Shown here piece after piece: positions 25,634 to 63,371 of a stretch of DNA of 64,000 nt. A program made the position numbers and the translations under genes. The notes beneath the pieces were generated by a model. The model ran no database searches. It saw nothing but the letters and a program-made list of their open reading frames with translations, and was not told the DNA's origin. Position 1 is the stretch's first letter, and the number at the start of each line of letters is the position of its first letter. The stretch lies in assembly GCF_037975245.1 (NCBI RefSeq), contig NC_092574.1, forward strand, positions 12,923,213 to 12,987,212, given 5' to 3'. The stretch is from Apostichopus japonicus (Eukaryota; Echinodermata; Holothuroidea; Aspidochirotida; Stichopodidae).

Positions 25634-25702
25634 ACAAAATGATTGATGCCAAAGATATAAACACAGTAGTTATGATGCTGAAGGAGAAAACACCATACAT
25701 CA
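25634..25702 (+). CDS. Possible first coding exon of the SET-domain gene
   Basis: Sixty-nine bases between acceptor TTTTATATAG and donor GTGAGT. An ATG at 25639 in ACAAAATGA context opens a frame reading MIDAKDINTVVMMLKEKTPY and ending in phase 1. The next recognised exon (28616) starts in phase 0, so a linking exon is missing. Product unknown. Confidence 0.4.
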
Positions 25703-28615
25703 GTGAGTTGTATTGTCTTGAAACAATTGATTGGCTCCTTGTTAATTACTTCCCATACTGGAGGCAACTAAAATTTATACAATCAAGTTGGTGTCTGGGT
25801 GTGTATGTGACAATGAGCTTGTGAACAAAATATCTCTACAAAATGCATACTAGAGTGATACCATACTTGGTTTATAAGTTGGGAAGTTGGTGACCCCTAT
25901 TGTTTTGGTGCACAACTCATGAATATTAGTGATTGGGCTTGGTTTACTGAGGCCTATAGCAAATAGCTTTGGCCATGTTAGTTTGCATTTCCAATTTTTA
26001 GTGCTAACCTATTGGTATCTCAGTATCTGCCTTCTACTTTAATCTTGTCCCACTAAACATCTATAACATGAGAAGGTGTGATAGGGAGGGCGGGGGGTGG
26101 ATTGGATAACATGGGAGGGAGGAGGGAAGGTAAGAAAGGGTGGACATTGCACTTTTCCCCAAAACCTTCAGTTTTGTTTCTCTGATTCACTTTATGCAGA
26201 TACCATAATTTCAGAGCCAAACACATGGCTAAATCTGGGAAATAAGCTATGGACACCCCTCCCCTCAGACCCCTGCCCCTTATTCAGACATCAAGGCTTT
26301 ATGCAGCTATTTGTGTGATCCAAAGAAAATATCATGCTTTGTGCGCCACTGATGTACTTATTAAGTGAGAAGATTCAAATTTGGCCACCCCACTTTCCAA
26401 ACCCACTGCTGATGCCGTCATGAGGTGATCCAAAAAACTTTCATTCATGAAACTACACAAAATCTATAAACATTAATTATTCCTTAACAATTACCAGCAA
26501 GAGTCTAATCATGGATAGTACCATATTGACATTTAAGTCTAGATAGTTTTCCTTGTTGAAAACAATTCTCCTCTCCTTATGACCCTCCCAATTTAGTAGG
26601 GCAGCTGAAAGGGCTGTCAGCTGGGGCAGGTCTCACCCAGCATGCCCAGGGCCACTAGGCAAGTGTCCATACAAAGATTACACAAGTGGATAAAATGCTC
26701 ATTTTCCTGTTGTGATCCTAATGAAGAAAAAGATTGATGAATTCAAAATAAAATTTACAACAATTGAACCCCAAAATGACATGTTTGTTGGACAGTACAA
26801 ATGCATATATTCCATTATATTTCAGTAACTAAACTGATTGAAAAAGAACATTTTTCCTCTCTGCATGCAAATTATTATTTTTGTTTTGTCTGAGGTTAAC
26901 TTCTAGCTAGGCTGACTCCTACTGGCTCCTGCTCAACTTGCTCACCACATGGTAGAGCAAAGAAATACCATCATAAATGCATACAATTCAGCCATTACAT
27001 CTTAAAAATGAAAATAGTGTTATTGAACTAAAATGTTACAAAATATCTTACTTATATGATGAATATTAATTATCCTTCCTGAGTGGATGAGATTGCAAGT
27101 CTCAGCTCGACACATGGTCCTTGTCATTGATGGAATGTGTACATTAGTACAGGTGACATTTGATATTAGAAAAGTAGGTTTGAAAAGTTTGGTTTGTCCT
27201 ATTTCTGTTGTCTATCAGGTGCCTGGATGACTCTGATGAATTAGCTGAGAGTAGTGATCTTAAAGGGGAGCATTGGTTTAATTCCTGTGATTACAAGTCT
27301 CAGCTCATCACCTGATTGGTTGTTGGCATTGATGGCATATGTTCATGAGTTGCCAAGGCCTGTGCCATTTAAGTAAATTGTTCATGTGGAAAATTGTCCT
27401 TATTTACAACTTTTCATATCTAAACAATGAAATTAAAACTTCATTGTTACTTAAATCACATCAAATTGTGGGAATTTGAAAGGATTTCTACTTGATAGGC
27501 ACACTGGTAGTGTGCAAACTGGTAGTGGGACAAAATGACCTGTTATCTTCTCGAACTGCCAAAATGTTGATGAATGAAAACATAGTATAGAAGCTTCTAC
27601 TTCTTAAATGCATTTTCATATATTTTGATAACTACTTTCAAGAAAATGTAACAGTAACTTCAGCCCCATACAGAAACTAGAATTTCTTCACACATTTACT
27701 GTGCAAAAAATGTTTATATATTCAAAGCTAATTGTTGAGTGCATATTCCAGTTGGTTCATGGTGAGTCACTCTAGAGATCACAATTTTGTTTTGAGGTAC
27801 TGATCAAGTTAGGTCTATAAACAATTATCTCTACATTTGACAAATTTCACCATGATGTCTTTGTTGGTATTTCAACAAAACTAACAAGTTAGTTTTAAGC
27901 AAAGTTCTGCAAAAGTTTATCAGCTGCAAAACCTCACTTTAAACATACAGCCGGCTGTTGGCCAACAGGTACTGATAGAGTGCTGCAATATTTCTGTACC
28001 TTTAAAGTAGGGGGCTACCATGGACCATGATATTTTCTAAACCAGCCCCTTACTATTAACCTCAAAATAACAAAATAAATTACTGAATGCAAATGAAAAC
28101 TCCCATTTTATAAGGGTAAATTTCCACTGACTCCAACCTGTTTTTTATCATTTAACCAATAACTCATTTGATTATAAATGAATTTGGATTCTACACTTGT
28201 GCAAAAGGAAATATCATCTGCCATTAGATAATCACTAGTTATGGCTGGTACTTATAGTGGCTATCTTTGGTGTGGAAGCTGTAAATAATCAAAAGTTGCT
28301 GTGAGTCTTAACTACTCTGGATCATACAGTACCTTGCCACTTGGATTTGTTTTTAACAAACATTCATTTTCAGAGCAACATGTCTCTGATACAAAATGGA
28401 AAAAAAAAAATCAAACAAACCATATTAAAGAATTCTTTCTTTAAACTTTCTACCTATTATTAGATTAAACAGTAGTAATTATTTCTTAAGCGGCGACTTA
28501 TGGGACATCATCCAGTTTTGCTTCTGCTTTTAACTTACTGCTCTCAATGTCATTGCATGTGTATTGTTTTTATGATTTTAAATGTTTTGTGATGTTATCT
28601 CTCTTTTTTATGTAG
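25703..28615 (+). other. Probable intron or intergenic; no gene recognised
   Basis: Holds one GGTCA-family unit (about 25800-25920), a G-rich patch near 26085-26125 and a duplicated phrase around CAAGTCTCAGCTC (27094 and 27297). A short open stretch after an acceptor at 27221 (CLDDSDELAESSDLKG) has no good donor. Confidence 0.4.
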
Positions 28616-28715
28616 TTTCATAATAAGATCACCCTACACCAGGACTGCCTCCATCATGTACAATCAGAGTGTGATAAGGAAGACTTTCAAGTGAGGTTCA
28701 TCATTGATACCATTG
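28616..28715 (+). CDS. SET-gene exon: pre-SET region
   Basis: One hundred bases between acceptor TTTTTTATGTAG and donor GTAAGA, phase 0 in and phase 1 out. It encodes a segment with HQDCLHHVQSECDKEDF and ends RFIIDTI. The split codon makes the first glycine of GRGVF in the next exon. Confidence 0.65.
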
Positions 28716-29500
28716 GTAAGATGTAAAAAAAATCTCATTTAATGCCTTTTTAGGATATTCTGTATGATAGTGCATCAAATTCAAGTGGGAAATGATCCAC
28801 AGCTTAAACTATAAAACTAAGACTAAAAATTTCAACTTGAACGTTGGTCAAATTGCTTTTACTGACATTGGAGTACAGTATGTTAAAGGTAGTCTGTATT
28901 GGCCCTAAATTTTGGCATGCTTAAATTGCTAGAAGTTTCAAAAAGCACTAACCTTGAGGTCTTTACTTTCCAAACTGTTCTCATATTCGAAATGAACACA
29001 CAAGATGACTTAATGTCCCAGTGAGATAATTGATTTAGTTCCAATATGGAAATTACCGCCATTTACTGTTGCTCAATGGAATACTATTATGAATACAAAG
29101 CAATTTTTCTTCCTGCCACTGGGAATGGGGTGGGGTGGGGGGATGAGGGGGTCATGCCCAGTGTCTCTCTCATTTTGTTTTGTCCTTTTTGTGAGTGGGG
29201 GGATGGGGGGTGTTCATTTAGAAGAGTTGGTCTTGATAACATTACTGTTTCATTATAATGGTTGTACAGATGGAGGAATGGGGGTGAGCAGAAAGAAGGG
29301 AGATTATTTAAGAACAAAATCACTTGTAGAACACCAACTGTGTATGGCCTTCTGTGATTGTTCCCAATCTGATATGGAACGCGGGAAGTGAGGCTGTCCA
29401 AGATTGAAGACATTGGACACAACATCAAAGAACTCTTCTATTTTCTTTCCCTGTATCAGAAAATCTTTTTCAATCCATTCCTTTTTTGACATCTTGACAG

Positions 29501-29661
29501 GGAGAGGAGTGTTTGCAACAAAGTAAATCAGGCAAGGTGATTTCTAGCTAGAGTATAGAGGAGAAATAATTTCTCCTGAGGAGGCATCCAAAATAGCTAG
29601 AACCAAGGAAGATGGCAACACCTTCTTGTACTTTTATGAGAATGGTGGAACTGTAGAATGG
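29501..29661 (+). pseudogene. SET-gene exon with two in-frame stops
   Basis: Begins after acceptor GACATCTTGACAG and ends at a GTAAGC donor, phase 1 in and 2 out. The reading is GRGVFATK, stop (29524-29526), IRQGDF, stop (29545-29547), then LEYRGEIISPEEASKIA and on to FLYFYENGG. Similarity on both sides of each stop is in one frame, so neither stop is a frame artefact. A 25- or 29-base intron spanning both is too short for an animal and would break the frame. Confidence 0.8.
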
Positions 29662-30412
29662 TAAGCTAAAATTTTTGCTTCCCATATTATGGTCTGTAAA
29701 TGTTTAATTTTTCTTTGACTATTCACAACATTAAGGATAACAATTTAAACTTTGAAATGCATATTTTGTTCTATAAATATTCACAAAATGGAGGGTTCGA
29801 ATGTCACACTACTTGCTAATTTGTGAGTAGGATTTTATTATTACCAGGAGAAAATGAAAGGCGCTACTATTTTTCATGGCGTAGCCTAAATTCCCTGAGA
29901 ATATTCGCTGCATATTTCAACAAATAAAACCTAGTCTACTTTCCAAAGATTTGTCTGATGGAGCGAGATATCACCTTTGAATTACACTGATTTTTCACCA
30001 GAAGTGGACTTGAAGCAAACAAGGGTGATGTCAGAGTTATGCACTGACAACAAAGTGTTTTTTTTTACCTTTCACAAACTACTGTATGTTTGCACCTTGG
30101 AATGAATAACTTGCAAATCAGGAATCATACTTGATGCTTGGGGTTGACTTTTGTGCGAAAAGAGACAACTTCAAATGTACATCAAAACATATGACTTGAA
30201 TCATATTCCTCCAGAATGTTACATTCATTTTCCTATTTAACCTGTCAAAAATTCATTTTGGCTTGTACTATCATATACAATGAGTGATCTGTCTATGTAG
30301 CTCTCTATACAGTGTGTCAACTTTTACAGTTGTTCAGTCCTGCTCCTTTGGTTTCATAGTCATTCTGAATTGTTTTTATAATCCACTTAAACTTTCAATT
30401 TGTTGCCCTCAG

Positions 30413-30605
30413 TATTGATGCTACAGACACAGCCTGTGTTGCAAAGATGGTAAATGATGAGACTGGCAGGGAGGCCAATTCTGTTATGAAGAAACAGACA
30501 CTTGAAGGAAGAGTCTGTCTCTGTTTGTTTGCCCTAAAAGACATGAAACATGGTCAAGAACTCCGGTACGACTATGGGCAAACAGATTCACCGTGGAGAA
30601 AGAAG
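30413..30605 (+). CDS. SET-gene exon: SET C-terminal half
   Basis: 193 bases between acceptor TTGTTGCCCTCAG and donor GTAAGA. It encodes IDATDTACVAKMVNDE, then GRVCLCLFALKDMKHG and ELRYDYG. The order IDAT ... ALKDM ... YDYG is characteristic of KMT5A-like SET domains. The NHS-type knot motif is absent. Confidence 0.8.
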
Positions 30606-30653
30606 GTAAGAAAGAAATTGCAAGGCATGAGTAAAAAATCACTGGTTTGTTAA

Positions 30654-32106
30654 AGAGGTTATGAAATGGAAAAAAAATTCTTTCTCATCGTATTCTGTAT
30701 ACTCGTAGCTTTCCAATGATACCCAATTTGTGTCAAACGAAGCTTGCATCCTCGAGGAATAAACGATCAAAAATTCGAGGGTAATAAAAACTTTCGAAAA
30801 ATTGTTGTATTTATGGTAATGCGGCGTGACGTCAGTCGAGGAACTCAGCTCACTTCCGAGACGTCTGAGAACACACAACATTGCACTGTTGCATGCAGCG
30901 CTCCGTAGTAATTGAGATTTGGTGTTTCATTTTTACGTAAATTTATCTCGTTACTGTTAAATATGCAGAGCCGATATATGATATCAGGTTGCTCCACCAC
31001 AAGTCAATACGGATTTCTACTGCAAGCTTTTCCAAAAGATGACAGAAATCGAAGAATTTGAACACGACTCGCTCGAAACACTACACATGCACAACGTTAT
31101 GAGTGCCTGTAGGCCTATACTGTTGCCAAATTACTTGTTATGACCATAGCCTATAGGCCTCCTCGATACAGCAAATGACGATTTTTTTTTTGGTTACCTA
31201 ATATTTTGCACAAAACTTAAAGCCAGTTGGTTTCAAAACAATCACTACTAGATCTGCAAGGTTTTTTTGTGCAGGTAAAACTGGCGTTGTGTTGTGATTT
31301 TGCGTAACAGTTGGATGATACAATTACACGGGCTAGTCTGTTATACAACGTCTATTAGTTAGGTCTAGACCCATGTTACCACTACTAGTACTATATGGTT
31401 GCACTTGCACTGTACAGAACGTCACATTTTCCTTGCACTGTAAGACAAAACATTCTAGAAGCTTCGCTACGAAGTTAAGTAGCAGGATCATTGACATTCG
31501 AGATAATTTAAATCATATGAAGGTCTTAATAACGGTGGTTTTGTTTATGCTCAACCGACCAGTTTCGGTTCAGGGTCGTCCAACCGTTCTGCTGGGGGAC
31601 TTCACATGGCAGCGACACGTCTCGGCCATCGGGATCGTTTTACAATTCTTCTGCAAGGGGCTCAATTGATAAGAAAAAACACCGATATTATCTTCATCAC
31701 ACTCAAAACTATTTCCTCCTCTTCTTCCTCAAGAAAATAATTTTAGTCAAAGCTTACGAATGTCCTGAGAGGTGAAGTCCTATCTCCTCGGAATCGGAAG
31801 ATTCGGAAGAAGACAATTGGTGAGAAGAGTGTTGTGGTTACATTTAGTAAACTGTATAACGCCGTATCGGTAAACAGCGGGGAGTCGGCTTTGGCTACAA
31901 TGGTTCCTTTGATGACGTCAGATGAACTGCGGTGGGCAGCTTTGCTTTTTTTTTACGAGTGGCAGCTCGAGAGGTCTCTAGGGAATACTTTGACAGCGAA
32001 TATCTGGCGTTTGAAGCCGTATTTACGGAAAGTTGTGCATGGGCGGTGTTGTAGTAATGTAGATAAACCATTCCAAGACATGAAAATTTTTCATTTCATA
32101 ACCTCT
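30654..32106. mobile_element. TTAA-flanked inverted-repeat transposon, 1.45 kb
   Basis: AGAGGTTATGAAATG at the left end is matched by its reverse complement at the right end, with weaker similarity for another ten bases. Both ends are flanked by TTAA (30650-30653 and 32107-32110), the target site typical of piggyBac-type transposons. No transposase-length frame is present, so it is non-autonomous. A THAP-like relic lies at 30967-31111. Confidence 0.8.
30967..31111 (+). pseudogene. THAP-domain-like relic inside the transposon
   Basis: One frame reads YMISGCSTTSQYG, then QAFPKDDRNRRI, stop (TGA), TRLARNTT. This resembles the start of the THAP zinc-finger (Cys pair, FPKD, Arg-rich turn, then a conserved Trp). 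The first cysteine appears as tyrosine and the tryptophan position is the stop. THAP domains occur in P-element transposases and host proteins. Confidence 0.5.
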
Positions 32107-32169
32107 TTAAAGTTTAATAGGGTATGGAGAAACATCTTAAAAAAGTCTTAGTCATGATGTTTTTTTCAG

Positions 32170-32202
32170 ATTTTAACTTGTGAAAGTTCATGTCAGCATT
32201 AA
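32170..32202 (+). CDS. SET-gene terminal exon (short)
   Basis: Starts after acceptor TTTTTTTCAG in phase 0, matching the donor at 30606. It encodes eleven codons (ILTCESSCQH then TAA). Confidence 0.5.
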   Translation: MLTCESSCQH

Positions 32203-32807
32203 GGAAAACTGAATGGATATTGCAACTGTTTCCACTTTATGTAGGGAACAGAGTGGTATGTTGTAACTGAACTGTGTAGACTTGGCGACAAACACATTGC
32301 TGGCACTAAACACATTTCTAACGTTAAAGATAAGTTTAAAAACCCTTTCTGCTAGAATGAGATTTGATTGAGGAAACCTTGGATGTTGTCATAACCTCAT
32401 TATTCAATTGCAACTATTTATGTGGTTTGACACATTTCATAACATTTTTTTAATTTAACCTTTGTGTTAGTTTATACTAATATCACCTTAATACCTTCCC
32501 TGGAGTTCAGTACTTGTCTTACAGTACTGATACTTAGCTATGCATGTGACTATGAAGAAGACAAATATGTGCTGTGGCAGCAGAGCACAAGACTCCTTTG
32601 ATGCTTGAGACTTTCAAGAACTCCTCCGCACATACATTACAGGTCAGTAAAATACGAGAACTCTGTTTTCTTTCTTTCATTATGTATATATTATTACAAC
32701 ACTAGTGAAATTTTTATCAAATGACCTCATTGGTTACTTGAGTCTAAACAAGGTCATTGTTTTGTTCCAACTGTGAAGCAATTTCTGTTTGTCCAAACCG
32801 GCTAGCA

Positions 32808-32862
32808 AGTGGTGTTATCAGGGAGTTGTTATGGAACGTAACAACTCCCTGGTGTAATCACT
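32808..32862. repeat. Small hairpin, 24-base arms and 7-base loop
   Basis: CAGGGAGTTGTTA at 32819-32831 pairs perfectly with TAACAACTCCCTG at 32839-32851. The outer AGTG and CACT also pair, with a mismatched bulge between. Confidence 0.85.
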
Positions 32863-32875
32863 AGAGGGATGACTT

Positions 32876-32951
32876 CAGCATGGTACTCTCATGGGGGGGT
32901 GTATGGTACTCTTATTGGGGGGTGTATGGTACTCTCATGAGGGGGTGTATA
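32876..32951 (+). repeat. Minisatellite, ~34-bp unit, about 2.5 copies
   Basis: ATGGTACTCTCATGGGGGGG-like units repeat with a G run and GTGTATGGTACTC. Confidence 0.85.
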
Positions 32952-35382
32952 TAAGGCATGTCAAGGTTTGTAGGCCTAGACTGAATCCACAGTCTTTGTT
33001 TTCAAGAGAAGACTGAGAATTAGGATTCAGTATGAAGATACAAGTTGCTCTATTTGGTAGAAACTAATTAGCCATCCCACTGGAAGTCTTAAGTAAAACC
33101 AAAAAATATGCATGAAGGAAACTGCGCAAAGCTTCAAATTTTTTGCTATTTGGAACATGAGAATTTGTGGAAATTATTAAAAATATGAACACTTTTGAAC
33201 TGTTCTAGACCTACCAGGAATTTGGACCCTAAACAAAGACCCAGAGAATTATAAAACTTATAATTTGAAGCAATGTTTATAATATCACCTTTCATGGGAT
33301 TAATTGTAAGGTACACAACCTTGAGAATCTGTAAGATAAAATATATACTTTACTGCAAAATAGCTAAAACTACTTGCTACTAAACTTTTAGAGTCTTGCT
33401 AAACTGTGAGGTTAATTTACAAATTGTAATGGAAGTTGTCAATACTTGGTAAACTATTTACAAGCTAATAGTGGCCAAACATGATGTGGTAGGAATTAGA
33501 AAATATGCAATGAAATATAAGCAAGATTTGTGTACAGAAATAAATGAATTTATAACAACCTTCTAGAAAATCTGCTTAACCACCAAATCTGCTAGAAATT
33601 AAATAATGGTCACTAATGCTCTTTGCTTCATTCCTCAAATAATTTTTCTGTTGCACAAAATTTTAGAACCATTTATTGTAAATAATCTTTCTCTTTTCAA
33701 AACAATAAATAAAAGATGTAACTGTAAGTAAATGATAACAAAGGAATGTATGATCTTATATTTCTCAAGTTTATTTTCCTTTAATAATGTTGAAATCAAA
33801 TATTACAAAACGATATAATGCATTGTATGAAATATTACAAATTTTGGTCCCTGGCACCGAATGTTCCTATTTTCACCCATCAATCCTCGTCTACCCCCTC
33901 CCCACCCCCACTCACTATTCACTCATCTACTAACCTTTGTTATCTACATAAACAGATTAAGAGGGAAATATTCTAAATATGTTGCATGATTGGATAAACT
34001 TGGAAGTAATAGTTAAAAGCCCATCTCTGTGATTTCTTCCTCAAAAAAAAGAACTATTTCACACATTTTTGTAGAAAAATAATTATTAGAAAGTTTACTT
34101 TTGATAATAAGAACAACAACGATTGCAAAATAATATATATCTGTGAAGTTAAGATTTCCCTCTACCAGAAAAAAACAGAACACTGTTTAAAACATAAAAA
34201 TGACAAAAATGTACAAAAAAACCCCAAAAATCTTGCTATTGTTTGAGATCTTCAACATAACATACATCATATTGCATCTTGCTCATATCCAGATGTTTAA
34301 AGGAGCATTTTGAGGAAAAGTTCATTTTTTTTTTTAGGCCCTGTCAAGATACTAAAATCCAATGCAACTGAAGGCCATTAATTTCACTTAGACAACTTTA
34401 ACCTCAAATAATGTATTCCAAGTGGAACAATTTCAAACATGATCCATGTGATTTCTGTGCTTAAAATATGAAAAGTATCTGAGTGTTAAATATTGAAGAT
34501 TAATGGATTTGTTAACCACTTTAACCACTGTCGGCTTGATTAAATTTACAATTAAACGCATAAAGCTTCTGTAATTGCTCCAAGAAAGTTGTTGTTTTTG
34601 GTTGAAAGCAATTTATTCCTTTCCTGTCATATATTCATATAGGGTAAAATGAATTGGTTTGTTTACGAGGTAAACACCCCCCCCTACCCCAATACAGAAA
34701 TCATTGATACAAATATGTAGCTAACCTGTTGCATTATTGTTCAGCATTATACATGGCTTTACAACTCATTTGTATACATTTCCTCCAGTTCTGCTTGTGT
34801 TAATTCTTGTTAAGAATGAAACTTCATGTCTTCTTATGGCATATATACATTTTTGTTTCGTGCGCAGTTTTTATCAAGTTTTTTTGAAACACACTTAGAA
34901 GAAAGTGAAAATACAAGGAACTCTTTTTCTGATACAACAAATTTGTTACCATTGAAGAACAGAAAGTAAAACACAAAGTGTGTAATGTAGTCTAAGAGGT
35001 AAAAAATACTAACTTTGTAACACAAAAGAAAAAAAAAACTTTATGAATGTTGGTCCGTCAAATGTAATACAAACTATTCCTGTGTAAATAAAAAAAATAT
35101 CTACAATGGCAGAAAAGGAGACAAAAGTCCTCCAAGCAATTCTGGGATACATATAAATATTGCAAAATTATGATGAGATATCAGAAATGAAAAATTTATC
35201 ATGTGTGACACATTGATTTTTAATTTTGGGGAGAACATGAATCGCCCATTAACCTTAAATAAATATAAAGAAAATGCATTTCTTTTACAAATGCTGAAAA
35301 AAAATAGCCATCTTAATGAGCACTCGATCCAAAACTTTTTTTGATTTAATACAAACCAATGACCTAGTTTTACGAACTCATT

Positions 35383-35540
35383 GTAATTAGTGACCATTTA
35401 GCAGTACATGTAATGATCCAGCAATGAGTTATGTCATAGACCCATTGAAATTAGTGACCATGTAGCAGTACGTGTAATTATCCAGCAATGAGCTATTTAA
35501 AAGACCCCATTGTAATGAGTAACCATTTAGCAGTATGTGT
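35383..35540 (+). repeat. Tandem repeat, ~72-bp unit, about 2.2 copies
   Basis: TTAGTGACCATTTAGCAGTA-like words recur about every 72 bases, with ATCCAGCAATGAG between them. Confidence 0.85.
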
Positions 35541-36687
35541 TTTCTATTATCTATTGTTGTTACATTGCAAGACAATATTACAATTGTATTATTCATTATG
35601 AGAATTGAATTCATGTTATTAATCCACTAACCAAGCTCTGCCTGTATGAATTTCAATATGTTGAACAATCAATATGTTTTGTGCACATTGGGACAATCAA
35701 TATTAACTTTTGCATATGAACCTCATTTTCATCTTTCTTTCTTCAAATTTTTTCAATAGTTTCAAATCAATAATCCAGCTTTTTGCCTGCAAACGGTCCA
35801 ATAGTGTGATACAAACTTTTCTTGCAAAGCAAATACTGCAAAAGCAAATACCAAAGAAGCAGCTTGTGTCTCCAACATGGCTAAAAACTCATTGGATATA
35901 TTTCCCTTGATGTTATTGATCAAACTTTTTTGTTGCCAATTAATTTATAAGAAGTATTTGAAATTTCCTGATACAGAAAAAAAAAGAGTTGGAACAAAAA
36001 GATATATGTTGTTTCACTGATCAAATTTACTTTGCCATCAACTATATCAGAGTAACTGTGGTAAATATGCTAATGGCCGTCACAATGTGACAATGAACAA
36101 CATCTCACCTTTAAATAAAAGACCTGGTGTCATCCCACGACAAAATAGTTAACGAGAATTACCATTAATGTATATCAGTTGGAATTTAGGTACACTTACT
36201 TAGGTACACTTACTTAATCAAAACTGTTTCAAACTGTATAAATGACAATTAACTCTACAGGGTGACAAATATTTGTAAATAGATCATTTCTTAACAAGAC
36301 TGCAATTCTACGATGATTGGATGAGTACTGTCCTGAACAAACTAAACGTAGGTAAATGCCATGCTATGTATAATCCATTTTGAATCTGTTATCGATTCCA
36401 ATCGTTCCAAGAATCCAGTGTTTGATAGGGGAACCATGCAACCCATATAATCCATTCTCTTCTTCACCAGGAAACACCGGCTAACATGAAACATTCTCAA
36501 TCACATTCTTTAGGATTCACGTTATCGGCGGCCATATTTCTGGGATGTTTCCTGAGCAAACATTGGCATTTGGCAATAGATTTGTAAAGATGGTGGCTTT
36601 TCACCTCTGTACCCTTGAGTTGTATCAGACTGAATCTCACACTATTGGATGTTGAAATAATTGTATTTTTTACAAAGAGATTACATT

Positions 36688-62750
<26,063 letters not shown>

Positions 62751-63371
62751 CTGAAAGATATGTGCAAAAGGTCATGAAGAATTTGTAGCTACAGAGTATA
62801 CATTGCATAATTATTTAAGAATGAAACAGATCCAACAGTAAGCTAATGGGGTCTTACTTTACCAAGTGCTGTAACGTTAGCTAGGCATTTTGGACTAGTC
62901 ACTGACCATAACTGTGTGTTATGGTTTATCAAAGGTGGAAGCTGTTTAACCGATCGTCAGCCAAATACCCAGAATTTGTAGCAAAGTATATACTGTACCT
63001 GTAATATATATTGTCATATTTTCCGAGAGTATTTTTAACTCATAGAGACAGATATTTTGACTATTTATTTCTTCAATGTTGTTTACATTTTAGACTGTTG
63101 AACAGTGGCTTAATAAATTGGACAGATCATTAAATGTTTTGTTTAGTGTATTTTCAATAAAACTACTGTACTGTTTTTTTGCGTGCTTTGGGCGCTGTTA
63201 TTAGACCTCCTAATCAAAGGTTTATTCTATACTAATGAGGTTATATTAATTGTTGCGGTTGGATTAACTAAATCCTTTTGTCTCGATGATTTGTGTTTCA
63301 AGGGTTTTAAGTTTTGTTCTGCTTGAACCTTTTATTTATTTACCATTTTATTAAATAATTACTATACATAA
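62751..63371. other. No gene recognised; likely intron
   Basis: AT-rich. Earlier exons of the kinase, encoding the F-BAR part, would be expected beyond the window end on this strand. Confidence 0.5.

Larger units (their letters stand above)
30606..32169 (+). other. Last intron of the SET-domain gene
   Basis: Almost wholly occupied by a TTAA-flanked transposon (30654-32106). Only about 100 bases of native intron remain in total. Confidence 0.7.
28616..32202 (+). pseudogene. KMT5A-like SET-domain methyltransferase, disabled copy
   Basis: Four exon segments (28616-28715, 29501-29661, 30413-30605, 32170-32202) join in consistent phase. The order of motifs is that of the SET domain of KMT5A-type lysine methyltransferases: IGRGVFATK, then LEYRGEIIS, then CIDATD, a post-helix block, RVCLCLFALKDM, and ELRYDYG near the end. 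KMT5A methylates histone H4 lysine 20 in the nucleus. Two in-frame stops (TAA 29524-29526, TAG 29545-29547) lie between GRGVFATK and LEYRGE, inside the cofactor-binding core. The usual NHS motif is replaced by VNDETGREAN, so activity is doubtful even without the stops. Introns are kept, so this is not a processed copy. KMT5A-like genes can be multicopy in invertebrates, which fits a decayed paralogue; sequence error remains possible. Confidence 0.75.
32203..36687. other. Convergent intergenic region; no gene recognised
   Basis: AT-rich space between the 3' ends of the plus-strand SET gene and the minus-strand kinase. It holds a hairpin (32808-32862), a 34-bp minisatellite (32876-32951), a 72-bp repeat (35383-35540) and AATAAATAAA at 33704 that could serve as a poly(A) signal. 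Confidence 0.5.

Noticed and set aside
29523-29551. A tiny intron (25 or 29 bases) that would remove both stops in the SET exon
   Set aside because: It has GT and AG ends, but it is far below the size of animal introns and its removal breaks the frame.
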